Shown: one piece after another, positions 1-7,078 of the stretch
Layout: each line of letters begins with the position of its first letter
Numbering within the stretch: the first letter of the stretch is position 1
NCBI GenBank assembly: GCA_013140955.1
Contig: JABFRY010000437.1
Coordinates: forward strand, 1-10,100
From: Acidobacteriota bacterium
Lineage (GTDB): Bacteria; Acidobacteriota; Vicinamibacteria; Vicinamibacterales; UBA2999
Direction: 5' to 3'
Length of the DNA stretch: 10,100 bases
The notes under the pieces: generated by a model
The model's input: the letters and a program-made list of their open reading frames with translations, nothing else
Databases searched by the model: none
What the model was told of the DNA's origin: nothing
Position numbers and translations under genes: made by a program

Positions 1-253
1 CCAGCAGGGCGACGAACAGGCCGCCCATGAGCAGCGTCCGCCCGTTGTAGCCACCGACCAGCACCTGGTCGAGGGGCGGCAGCACGAGGTTCACTTCGCC
101 GCCGGGCACACGCTCCGCCGCTTCCGCCGCCTGGCCGGGCTGGCCGGCCTGCTGCGCGAAAGCCACACCCTGGCCGATCAGCAGAGCCAGCAGCAGCGCC
201 AGCGGCGCCACCGCGCGGCCGAATCCCTTCAGTGATTCGGTCATCGTTCTCAT
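1..253 (-). CDS. hppA: Membrane-bound proton-translocating pyrophosphatase, N-terminal fragment (5' end of gene)
   Basis: Partial gene: only the first 84 codons are in the window and the rest lies beyond the left edge. The ATG at 253-251 is preceded by GGAGAGG (267-261) at a 7-nt spacing, which fixes the start better than the second ATG at 244-242. Residues 15-34 form a hydrophobic signal-like segment ending AFAQQ, followed by a Gln/Ala/Gly-rich linker. The diagnostic part is EVNLVLPPLDQV (53-64) and then YNGRTLLMGGLFVALL (69-84). This matches my memory of the first transmembrane region of H+-pumping membrane pyrophosphatases of the type with a long signal-bearing N-terminus. Such enzymes couple PPi hydrolysis to proton (sometimes Na+) export across the inner membrane. 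The catalytic core is not visible, so ion specificity and K+ dependence cannot be judged. It lies 23 nt after the DUF502 gene and is probably the last visible member of the tgt-sec operon. The family call rests on this short stretch only. Confidence 0.72.
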   Translation of the reverse strand, partial: MRTMTESLKGFGRAVAPLALLLALLIGQGVAFAQQAGQPGQAAEAAERVPGGEVNLVLPPLDQVLVGGYNGRTLLMGGLFVALL

Positions 254-276
254 TCGTCGTCCTCTCCTGTACGTTG

Positions 277-900
277 TCAGCTGCGAGCTTCCTTCGGGCG
301 GTCGGTGGCGTCGTGTCCCGCCAGACGATCGGGCAGGGACATGCCGCCGGTGAGGAAGATGCGGATGCCCTCCTCCACGGTGACGTCGGGGAAAAACACC
401 CTCGACGGCGCGCAGAGGACCACGTCACCCAGGTACAGGTGGTTGGTCGGCACGTACACCGCCAGCATCACCTCGGCCCCACGCCCACGTTCGACCGAAA
501 ACTCCTTCGTCACGAAACCCAGCACCAGGCCCCGGCCGGGTTCATCGACCATGACCACCCGCTTGAACCCGTATTCGTTGTCGGGTGAAAAAGCGGCGAC
601 CAGCTGGCGGACCGGGGCGTAGATGGTACGAAAGACCGGCACCTTCATCAGCCAGTGCTCGGCGGTGGCCAGCAGCCGGCGACCGATCACGTTGGTCGCC
701 ACCAGGCCCACGAGCACCACGAACAGCAAGGTGAAGAGAATCCCGAGGCCGGGCACCTGCCGCCCGAGGATCCTGGACGTCACGGGATTGGTGAACCCGT
801 CGATGACACCGAAGATCCACACGAGCGCGGCCACGCTGATGATGAGGGGCACCGTGACGAAGAACCCGGCGATGAAGTTGCGCCGAAGCCACTGCATCAT
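277..900 (-). CDS. DUF502 family inner-membrane protein
   Basis: A 207-residue membrane protein of the DUF502 family, whose biochemical role is not established. I chose the ATG at 900-898 because it overlaps the uppP stop as ATGA and gives the usual family N-terminus (MMQWLRRNFIAGFFVTVPL). The longer open frame back to 954 would lie inside uppP and adds a non-membrane stretch. Two transmembrane helices are visible (about residues 9-31 and 50-72). A soluble part follows with family hallmarks: PVFRTIYAPVRQL (88-100), a GFVTKEF strand (128-134), AVYVPTNHLYLGDVV (147-161) and the closing VEEGIRIFLTGG (175-186). The C-terminal tail (190-207) is polar and variable. The ATGA junction implies translational coupling to uppP; no strong Shine-Dalgarno of its own is seen. 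The family and topology are clear; any function in envelope biology would be guesswork from its neighbours. Confidence 0.87.
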   Translation of the reverse strand: MMQWLRRNFIAGFFVTVPLIISVAALVWIFGVIDGFTNPVTSRILGRQVPGLGILFTLLFVVLVGLVATNVIGRRLLATAEHWLMKVPVFRTIYAPVRQLVAAFSPDNEYGFKRVVMVDEPGRGLVLGFVTKEFSVERGRGAEVMLAVYVPTNHLYLGDVVLCAPSRVFFPDVTVEEGIRIFLTGGMSLPDRLAGHDATDRPKEARS

Positions 901-1724
901 GACCGCTGTATCAGCCAGACGGCGACCACCGACGCCAGGGCGAGCCGGTACCACGCGAAGACATCGAGCGTGTGCCGGACCAGATAGCGGAGGAAGAAGC
1001 GGATGGACAGGTAGCCGACGACCGCCGAACTGAGCATGCCCAGGGCAAAGAGGACCACGTCAACGGACGGCGCTCCGGCGCCGCTCATGTCCCACGTCGT
1101 CTTGGTTGCCGCGAGCAGGATGGCGGGGATGCTCAGGAGGAAGGTGAACCGTGCACCCGCTTCGCGGCGGACGCCCAGCAGCAGGGCCAGGGTGATGGTG
1201 GCTCCAGCACGCGAGACGCCAGGCACCAGGGCGGCGGCTTGTGCACAGCCGATCGCCAGGGCGTCGAAGACCGTGAGGTCGTGTTCGCCGCGCTCGCCCG
1301 TGCTGACCCGTTCCGCCCACATCATCAACAGCGCCCCGACAGCGAGAGTGACGGCACACACGGCCGGCGTACGCAGCCTCGTCTCGACGAGATCCGATGC
1401 AAGCAGGCCCACGACGACGGCAGGTACGGTCCCCAGGATCACGAGCCGCACGACCTGCCCTGGACGTCCGCCCCCCCCCAGCAGCGCCTGCGGCGTCGAG
1501 GCCAGCATGGGACCCAGGTCGCCCCTGAAGTAGTACAGCACGGCCGCCAGTGTCCCTACGTGGCAGGCCACATCGAACGGCAGCCCGAACACGTCCGTGT
1601 CCCACCCGAAGAACGCCCGGGCGAGAATCAGGTGCGCGGAACTCGATACCGGCAGGAACTCGGTGAGGCCCTGAACGACGCCGAGGAGCGTGGCGAATAT
1701 GTATGTCACACCGGCAACGCACAC
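897..1724 (-). CDS. uppP: Undecaprenyl-diphosphatase (bacitracin-resistance type, UppP/BacA)
   Basis: Integral-membrane phosphatase that converts undecaprenyl pyrophosphate to the monophosphate, recycling the lipid carrier for peptidoglycan and other surface polymers. The two family signatures are present: VQGLTEFLPVSSSAHL (17-32, with Gln18, Glu22 and His31 in the active-site region) and PGVSRAGAT (168-176) carrying the catalytic-region Ser171-Arg172. The second motif reads PGVSRAG rather than the more usual PGTSRSG, a mild variation. The length of 275 residues and about eight hydrophobic segments fit the family. Starts here are GTG only: the one at 1724, or a second at 1709 (giving MTYIFATLLGVVQG) that matches the usual family N-terminus better. 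Neither has a good Shine-Dalgarno. It lies 48 nt after secF and overlaps the DUF502 gene by 4 nt. Codons 83-85 contain a run of eight G on the sense strand (1478-1471). Confidence 0.93.
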   Translation of the reverse strand: MCVAGVTYIFATLLGVVQGLTEFLPVSSSAHLILARAFFGWDTDVFGLPFDVACHVGTLAAVLYYFRGDLGPMLASTPQALLGGGGRPGQVVRLVILGTVPAVVVGLLASDLVETRLRTPAVCAVTLAVGALLMMWAERVSTGERGEHDLTVFDALAIGCAQAAALVPGVSRAGATITLALLLGVRREAGARFTFLLSIPAILLAATKTTWDMSGAGAPSVDVVLFALGMLSSAVVGYLSIRFFLRYLVRHTLDVFAWYRLALASVVAVWLIQRS

Positions 1725-1772
1725 CGCAGGAACACCCGGCGACGCACGCCGGCGCCGCGTGTCACGACGCGG

Positions 1773-2762
1773 CTACGAGGCGCGAGCCTTCCGCGCCGCC
1801 TTCGCCCGACGGGCAGGCTCGGGAGCCGTTGCAGTCGCCGCCTGCGCCATGGCCCGTGACCGGCCCCTGTCACGCCACAGCGTGACCACGGTCGCCGCCA
1901 CGAACACGCTGGAGTAGGTGCCGGTGACCACGCCGACGAGGAGCGTGAACGCGAACCCGCTGAGCACGTCTCCCCCGAAGATGTAGAGGGCCAGCGCCGA
2001 CAGCAGCGTCGTGCCCGACGTGATGACGGTGCGCCCCAGCGTCTGGTTGATGGCGGTGTTGACCACCGTCGGGAGCGCATCGCGCCGCATGGAACGCAGG
2101 TTCTCGCGCACGCGGTCGAAGATCACGATCGTGTCGTTGGTCGAGTAACCCGCAACCGTGAGGATCGCGGCAATGACGTTCAGGGTGAGGTCGACCTGGA
2201 AGAACGAGAGGAACGCCGCGACGACCAGCAGATCGTGCAGGGTGGCCACGACGGCTCCGACGGCGAAAGAGAACTGAAAGCGGAACGCGATGTACGCCAG
2301 GATCCCGACGAGCGAGAGCACCATGGCCGACATGCCCTTGCTCGTCAGTTCCTCGCCAACGGCCGGTCCCACGATCTCGGTGCCCACGACGGTGAACGCG
2401 CCGACGCCTCCCTGCCTGAGCGCCTCGACCGCCGCGTCCGCCGTCGTACTCAGCTCGGCGCCGGATTCCTGGCCGACCTCAGGCACGCGGACCATCACCT
2501 CGCGCGACCCCGGCTCACCGTAGGCCTGGACGATGACGTTGCCGCCCGTGAAGCGGCTGTTGAGTGCGGTCCGTACGGCCTCGATCGACGTGTCCTGCTC
2601 GAACTGGACGATCACCGACGTGCCGCCGGCGAACTCCACGCCGAGTGGAATGCCCCGGACCGCTATCGAGACCAGTCCGGCCAGGATGATGACCCAGGAG
2701 AGGCCGATGGCGGGCCAGCGCCAGCGATGGAAGTCGTAGTTGGTGTTGTGAAAGATGTGCAT
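1773..2762 (-). CDS. secF: Protein translocase subunit SecF
   Basis: Partner of SecD in the inner-membrane SecDF complex, which uses the proton gradient to pull exported proteins out of the SecYEG channel on the periplasmic side. The 329-residue protein has TM1 at about 17-36, the conserved GVEFAGGTSV (41-50), a periplasmic domain to about 140, then five more helices. The family motifs LHDLLVV (175-181) and GYSTNDTIVIFDRVREN (205-221) are intact, including the Asp and Asn residues of the proton-path region. The C-terminus (298-329) is a basic Ala/Arg/Lys-rich cytoplasmic tail. The ATG start is 9 nt after the secD stop. SecD and SecF are separate genes here, not a fused secDF. Identification is secure. 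Confidence 0.97.
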   Translation of the reverse strand: MHIFHNTNYDFHRWRWPAIGLSWVIILAGLVSIAVRGIPLGVEFAGGTSVIVQFEQDTSIEAVRTALNSRFTGGNVIVQAYGEPGSREVMVRVPEVGQESGAELSTTADAAVEALRQGGVGAFTVVGTEIVGPAVGEELTSKGMSAMVLSLVGILAYIAFRFQFSFAVGAVVATLHDLLVVAAFLSFFQVDLTLNVIAAILTVAGYSTNDTIVIFDRVRENLRSMRRDALPTVVNTAINQTLGRTVITSGTTLLSALALYIFGGDVLSGFAFTLLVGVVTGTYSSVFVAATVVTLWRDRGRSRAMAQAATATAPEPARRAKAARKARAS

Positions 2763-2771
2763 CGCTGATGC

Positions 2772-4373
2772 CTAGATCGAGAGCGTCGCCGTCTGTTGCC
2801 GCTTGCCCAGCGCCAGCTCGAACAGCGTGCGCGACACGAATGTGGATGTGAAGAGGTTCGAGAGCAGGCCGAGAGACAGCGTCACCGCAAAGCCTCGGAT
2901 CGGGCCGGTACCGAACTGGAACAGGAACGCCGCCGATATGAGGGCGGCGATGTGGGTGTCGAGCAACGTGATGAACACGCGGCTGAAGCCCGAATTGATC
3001 GCGGCGCGGACCCCGCGCTGCGCCTCGATCTCCTCCTTGATGCGCTCGAAGATGAGGACGTTCGAATCGACGCCGATACCCATCGTCAGCACGAACCCGG
3101 CGATGCCCGGGAGCGTCATCACCGCGCCGATGTACGACATCAGGCCGATGAGGATGACCAGGTTGAAGACCAGCGCCACCACCGCGTTCACGCCCGACAG
3201 CTTGTAGTAGGTCAGCATGAACAGGATGATGAGCACGAGTCCGACCAGCGAGGCGATGACGCCGGACCGGATGGAGTCGGCGCCGAGCGACGGGCCGATG
3301 GTGCGCTCCTCAAGATAGGTCAACGACGCGGGCAGGGCACCGGAGCGCAGGATGAGGGCGAGGTTCTGCACCTCTTCCTGCGTGAAGCTGCCGGTGATGC
3401 GTCCGTCGCTCGTGATGCGGGACTGGATCATCGGCGCGGACTGCACCTGGCCGTCGAGCACGATGGCGAGCTGCCGGCCGATGTTCTGCTCGGTAGCCTG
3501 CCCGAATCGCCGGGCCCCCTCGGCATTGAGCGTGAAACTCACCGCGGGAAGATTGTTCTCGTCGAGGGAGCCGCGCGCATTGCGCAGGTCCCGACCCGAC
3601 ACGGCGGCCACCCGGCGGACCCTGTAGAACACGGTGGTCGCCACGCCGCCGCTGGCGTCGGACGCGCCCGGCAGAATCTCCGTGCCCTCGGGGGCCTGCC
3701 CGTTGGCGAGCAGCTCCTCACGCGTGAGCGCGGGGCCGGCGTCCACGATCTTCAGCTCGAGCAGGCCGGTCGATCGGATGATTTCCTTGGCCCGGTTGAC
3801 GTCGGTCACACCGGGAAGCTGGACGAGGATCTGATCACCATCGGCCCCCTGCTCGGCGATGCTCGGCTCGGTGACGCCGAGCTCGTTGACCCGGCGTTCG
3901 ATGGTGAGACGGGCCTGCTCGACCGCCTCGGCGCGCAGGATGGCCTGCACGCTCGGCTTCATGGAAAAGGTGTAGGTGCCGTTGGTGCCGGCGTCGCGAT
4001 CGAAGTTCGTCAGGGACTCGACGGCCGCATTCCGGAATGCCGCGTCCTGGCCGGTGGCGACGCCTTCCACCTGGAACGACGTCGGAGACGCCACATCGAT
4101 GCTGCTCGTCGAGATGCCCGCGGTACGCAGGCGTTCCCGAAGACGCTCGGCCTCCGTCTCACTCTCGAGGCGCAGCGCATCGTCGGTCTGCACACGCAGC
4201 ACCAGGTGCACGCCCCCCTTGAGGTCGAGGCCCAGCTTCAGCTGCCGATCGGCGAGCGCTCCGGGCACGGGCAGGCCGTATTGCGCCGCCAGCATCGGAT
4301 AGAGGCCGACGGCCCCGAAGACGACGAGCGCGGCGACGACGGCGATGACCTTCCAGCGAAGATTCTTGTTCAT
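2772..4373 (-). CDS. secD: Protein translocase subunit SecD
   Basis: Larger half of the SecDF export motor. The start is taken at the ATG 4373-4371, giving a 533-residue protein beginning MNKNLRWKVIAVVAALVV, 4 nt after the yajC stop. The open frame continues upstream to 4472, but those 33 extra Arg/Pro/Ser-rich residues would overlie yajC and precede the normal SecD N-terminus. TM1 covers about 8-30. The hallmark LGLDLKGGVHLVL (47-59) follows, then a large periplasmic region with the P1 domain (helical head and base, about 60-355, including LAIVLDGQVQSAPMIQSRI at 302-320). Five C-terminal helices (about 370-520) contain GIGVDSNVLIFERIKEE (432-448), the SecD counterpart of the SecF proton-path motif. 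The order yajC-secD-secF is the classical arrangement and supports the call. Nothing is missing or frameshifted. Confidence 0.97.
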   Translation of the reverse strand: MNKNLRWKVIAVVAALVVFGAVGLYPMLAAQYGLPVPGALADRQLKLGLDLKGGVHLVLRVQTDDALRLESETEAERLRERLRTAGISTSSIDVASPTSFQVEGVATGQDAAFRNAAVESLTNFDRDAGTNGTYTFSMKPSVQAILRAEAVEQARLTIERRVNELGVTEPSIAEQGADGDQILVQLPGVTDVNRAKEIIRSTGLLELKIVDAGPALTREELLANGQAPEGTEILPGASDASGGVATTVFYRVRRVAAVSGRDLRNARGSLDENNLPAVSFTLNAEGARRFGQATEQNIGRQLAIVLDGQVQSAPMIQSRITSDGRITGSFTQEEVQNLALILRSGALPASLTYLEERTIGPSLGADSIRSGVIASLVGLVLIILFMLTYYKLSGVNAVVALVFNLVILIGLMSYIGAVMTLPGIAGFVLTMGIGVDSNVLIFERIKEEIEAQRGVRAAINSGFSRVFITLLDTHIAALISAAFLFQFGTGPIRGFAVTLSLGLLSNLFTSTFVSRTLFELALGKRQQTATLSI

Positions 4374-4377
4374 GGGA

Positions 4378-4743
4378 TCACGCTTCGGCGCCGGACTGCG
4401 GCGCCACGGGCTCCTGACCCTGGTAGCCGATGATGGCCGTCCTGGCCACCTCGATCCGGACCCGCTCGGCAATCTGGAGCTGTAGCGAACCCTCGGTGAC
4501 GCGGGTGACCGTGCCGTAGATACCGCCCGACGTCACCACGTTGTCCCCTACCTTCAGGCTCGCCAGGAAGTCCTTCACCTTCTGCTGCCGCCGCTTCATG
4601 GGAAGCAGGATGATGAAGTAGAAGATGCCCAGCACCAGCACGAAGGGCAGCAACTGCACCCACGCGCTCGGCGCACCTGGCCCCGGCGCCGCCATGGCGA
4701 GCACGAAATCGGTCCCCAAAAGTCCCCCACCTCGCAGCGTCAC
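4378..4743 (-). CDS. yajC: YajC, SecDF-associated preprotein translocase subunit
   Basis: Small single-pass membrane protein that associates with SecDF. A hydrophobic helix at about 28-46 (WVQLLPFVLVLGIFYFIIL) is followed by the family's LLPMKRRQQKVKDFLASL (45-62). A small cytoplasmic domain follows with LKVGDNVVTSGGIYGTVTRV (62-81) and a C-terminal tail. The longest frame begins at a GTG (4743-4741) that overlaps the tgt stop as GTGA and gives 121 residues. A shorter start is also credible: GTG at 4704-4702 has GGGGA 8 nt upstream and yields an N-terminus of more usual length (VLAMAAPGPGAPSAW). A third candidate is the ATG at 4695. The true start is therefore open while the gene identity is not. 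It sits between tgt and secD, as in many bacteria. Confidence 0.92.
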   Translation of the reverse strand: MTLRGGGLLGTDFVLAMAAPGPGAPSAWVQLLPFVLVLGIFYFIILLPMKRRQQKVKDFLASLKVGDNVVTSGGIYGTVTRVTEGSLQLQIAERVRIEVARTAIIGYQGQEPVAPQSGAEA

Positions 4744-5906
4744 GCGCGAACCGCGTCCGGGTCCATCGAGCGGACGAACTCCCGCCGGAACGTTTCGAAT
4801 GTCCGAAACGCTATAGCGTCCCTAATCCGACTCATGGTGTCAAGGTAAAAGGTCAGATTATGCAACGTGTTAAGGGCAGCCGCGGTCATCTCGCCGGCCA
4901 TGAAGAGATGGCGAAGGTAGGCTCGTGAATGGTGCCGGCAGGTGTAGCAGCGGCAAGCGGGGTCCAGGGGGCCATCGTCCTCGGCATGGCGCGCATTCCG
5001 GATGTTGACCTTGCCCTGGCTGGTGAAGAGCTGCCCGTTGCGGGCGTTTCTGGTGGGCAGCACGCAATCGAACATGTCGATGCCGCGGGCCACGGCCTCC
5101 ACGAGGTCGAGGGGCGTCCCCGCGCCCATGAGATATCGTGGTCGGTCCGTTGGCAGTCGCGCCGCGACCAGTCCCGCCACCTGGTACATGACGTCCGGCG
5201 GCTCGCCGACGCTCAGCCCCCCGATGGCGTAGCCCTCGAAGCCGACGTGCACGGTGGCGTCGGCGCTTTCGAGGCGCAGGGCATCGTGGACGCCCCCCTG
5301 GACGATCCCGAACTGGGCCTGCCCCGGGTTGGAGACCGCCACCCCGTCCACCGCGCCTTCCCGGATCGCGGACAACCTGGCCCGGCAGCGTTCCGCCCAC
5401 CGCACGGACCGCCGCATCGAGGCCGCCGCCGCGTCGGGAGTCGCGGGGTACTCGAGGCACTCGTCGAACACCATCGCGATGTCGGAGCCCAGACGTGCCT
5501 GGATGTCCACCGTGCGTTCGGGCGTCAGCAGGTGGGAGGTGCCGTCGATGTGTGAACGGAACTCCGCACCCTCCTCGCGGATGGCGCGCCGCCCCGACAG
5601 GCTGAAAACCTGGTAGCCGCCGCTGTCTGTGAGGATGGGACGGTGCCACCCGATGAAGCGGTGCAAGCCGCCCCGGCGCGCGATCAGCTCGTCGCCCGGG
5701 CGCAGGAAGAGGTGATATGTGTTGCCGAGAATGATCTCGGCACCGATGCCGACGAGATCCTCCTGGCGCATCGCCTTGACGGCTCCCTGGGTGCCCACGG
5801 GCATGAAGGCGGGCGTGTCCACGACGCCGTGCGGGGTCGTCAGGTGGCCGCGGCGGGCGAGGCCGTCCGTCGTCACGAGCGAGAAGCCGAAATCTGGAGG
5901 TGGCAC
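4740..5906 (-). CDS. tgt: Queuine tRNA-ribosyltransferase (tRNA-guanine transglycosylase)
   Basis: Exchanges the wobble guanine of GUN-anticodon tRNAs for preQ1 in the queuosine pathway; acts in the cytosol. The 388-residue protein has all the expected parts: TPAFMPVGTQGAVKA (31-45), GNTYHLFLRPG (61-71), TDSGGYQVFSL (93-103) with the catalytic Asp94, FGIVQGG (199-205), YAIGGLSVGE (226-235), and FDCVLPTRNARNG (279-291) with the nucleophile-position Asp280. The zinc site is complete: Cys318, Cys320, Cys323 and His349. The start is GTG at 5906-5904; no in-frame ATG/GTG lies upstream before a stop. The only good Shine-Dalgarno, GGGAGG (5932-5927), sits 20 nt from this GTG but 8 nt from an in-frame ATC (5918-5916), which would add four residues. 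No other queuosine-synthesis genes are in the window. It heads the minus-strand operon and overlaps yajC by 4 nt. Confidence 0.97.
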   Translation of the reverse strand: MPPPDFGFSLVTTDGLARRGHLTTPHGVVDTPAFMPVGTQGAVKAMRQEDLVGIGAEIILGNTYHLFLRPGDELIARRGGLHRFIGWHRPILTDSGGYQVFSLSGRRAIREEGAEFRSHIDGTSHLLTPERTVDIQARLGSDIAMVFDECLEYPATPDAAAASMRRSVRWAERCRARLSAIREGAVDGVAVSNPGQAQFGIVQGGVHDALRLESADATVHVGFEGYAIGGLSVGEPPDVMYQVAGLVAARLPTDRPRYLMGAGTPLDLVEAVARGIDMFDCVLPTRNARNGQLFTSQGKVNIRNARHAEDDGPLDPACRCYTCRHHSRAYLRHLFMAGEMTAAALNTLHNLTFYLDTMSRIRDAIAFRTFETFRREFVRSMDPDAVRA

Positions 5907-5938
5907 GTCCTGTAGGATGGTGAGGGCCTCCCTATTCT
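5907..5938. promoter_or_regulatory. 32-bp divergent intergenic region between tgt and ddl
   Basis: Only 32 bp separate the divergent starts, so both promoters must extend into coding sequence. On the minus strand TAGAAT (5939-5934) matches five of six bases of a -10 box. It overlaps the first base of the ddl start codon and would start transcription about 20 nt before the tgt GTG, but I see no good -35. On the plus strand TAGGAT (5913-5918) is a weaker -10 candidate. GAGGG (5922-5926) could serve as a ddl Shine-Dalgarno, although 12 nt from the ATG is long. These are visual matches only. Confidence 0.3.
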
Positions 5939-7078
5939 ATGAAGAAGCTGCGGATCGGCGTGATATTCGGCGGTCGTTCTGGTGAGCACGAGGTGTCGAT
6001 GGCCTCGGCAGCCTCCATCCTCGACCATCTGGATCGTGACAGGTACGAGCCCGTGCCCATCCGCATCGCCAAGGACGGCAGGTGGCACCTCACCACAGTG
6101 ACACCGGGGACGCTGGCTCCCGCCGTGACCCTGGAGCAGAGGGACGCGTCTCCCGACGACGGAGTGGAGACATACCCCCTCGCCCGTCCCGGCACGACGA
6201 CGCTCCTCACCGTGTCCCGGCAGCCGGACGGCGAATCGGGAGCGGCCCTCACGCGGCTGGCGCTCGATGTGGTGTTCCCGGTTCTGCACGGACCGTATGG
6301 GGAGGACGGCACCATGCAGGGCCTGCTGGAACTCGCCAACGTGCCGTACGTGGGGGCTGGAGTGCTCGGCTCAGCGGTCGGCATGGATAAGGCGGTGATG
6401 AAGGTCCTGTTCGCCGCCCATGGCCTGCCCATCGTGCGGCACGTCGCCTTTCTCGGCCACGAGTGGCGCGGTGGCCGGGAGGACATGGTGGCCCGCGTCG
6501 CCAGCACCCTCGGATTTCCCGTGTTCGTCAAGCCGGCCAACCTCGGATCGAGTGTCGGCATCTCGCGCGCCCAGACGGCCGAGGAGTTCGTCGCGGGCGT
6601 GGAACTGGCACTCCAGTTCGATCGCAAGGTCGTGGTGGAAGCAGCCGTGCCGCACGCGCGGGAGATAGAGTGCGCCGTGCTGGGCAACGACGTCCCGGAG
6701 GCCTCGGTCCCCGGCGAAATCGTCCCGTCGCGGGATTTCTACGACTACGAGTCGAAGTACCTCGACGGCTCGTCCCGCGAGATCATCCCGGCGCCGCTCG
6801 ACGAGGACCAGTCGGCAGCCGTCCGCCGCATGGCGCTCGACGCCTTCAGGGCTGTCGACTGCTCGGGCATGGCGCGGGTGGACTTCCTGCTCGACAGCCG
6901 CTCCGGCGCCCTCTTCCTCAACGAGATCAACACGATTCCCGGGTTCACGACCATCAGCATGTACCCCAAGCTCTGGAAAGCCACCGGTCTCGCCTATCCG
7001 GCCCTGCTCGACCGGCTGATCGCGCTCGCCCTCGAACGGCATGCGGCCAAACAGCACCTCCGCACGAGCCTGACATGA
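5939..7078 (+). CDS. ddl: D-alanine--D-alanine ligase
   Basis: ATP-grasp enzyme that joins two D-Ala for the peptidoglycan stem peptide; cytosolic. The 379 residues are in the range of the longer, DdlA-like enzymes. The N-terminus MKKLRIGVIFGGRSGEHEVS carries the substrate-binding glutamate (Glu16). HGPYGEDGTMQGLLE (117-131) and GVLGSAVGMDK (141-151) are typical. The ATP-grasp part has KPANLGSSVGIS (198-209), including the Ser-Ser of the active-site loop. The omega-loop FYDYESKY (267-274) carries the Lys273-Tyr274 pair found in D-Ala-D-Ala rather than D-Ala-D-Lac ligases, so vancomycin-type depsipeptide specificity is not expected. Metal ligands are Asp314 (ARVDFLLD), Glu329 and Asn331 (LNEINTIPG). 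The ATG matches the family start. The gene overlaps the next one by 4 nt and is divergent from tgt. Confidence 0.97.
   Translation: MKKLRIGVIFGGRSGEHEVSMASAASILDHLDRDRYEPVPIRIAKDGRWHLTTVTPGTLAPAVTLEQRDASPDDGVETYPLARPGTTTLLTVSRQPDGESGAALTRLALDVVFPVLHGPYGEDGTMQGLLELANVPYVGAGVLGSAVGMDKAVMKVLFAAHGLPIVRHVAFLGHEWRGGREDMVARVASTLGFPVFVKPANLGSSVGISRAQTAEEFVAGVELALQFDRKVVVEAAVPHAREIECAVLGNDVPEASVPGEIVPSRDFYDYESKYLDGSSREIIPAPLDEDQSAAVRRMALDAFRAVDCSGMARVDFLLDSRSGALFLNEINTIPGFTTISMYPKLWKATGLAYPALLDRLIALALERHAAKQHLRTSLT

Noticed and set aside
972..1859. 295-codon plus-strand open frame opposite uppP and the end of secF
   Set aside because: Antisense shadow: it spans two real genes and has low-complexity polar content and no motif.
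2796..4433. 545-codon open frame on the plus strand opposite secD
   Set aside because: It is the antisense of secD in a GC-rich genome. Its product is His/Asp/Arg-rich with no domain or hydrophobic pattern, whereas the minus strand gives a complete SecD.
6721..6790. Ddl as a vancomycin-resistance (D-Ala-D-Lac) ligase
   Set aside because: The omega-loop has the Lys-Tyr pair of ordinary D-Ala-D-Ala ligases, and no vanH- or vanX-like neighbours are present.
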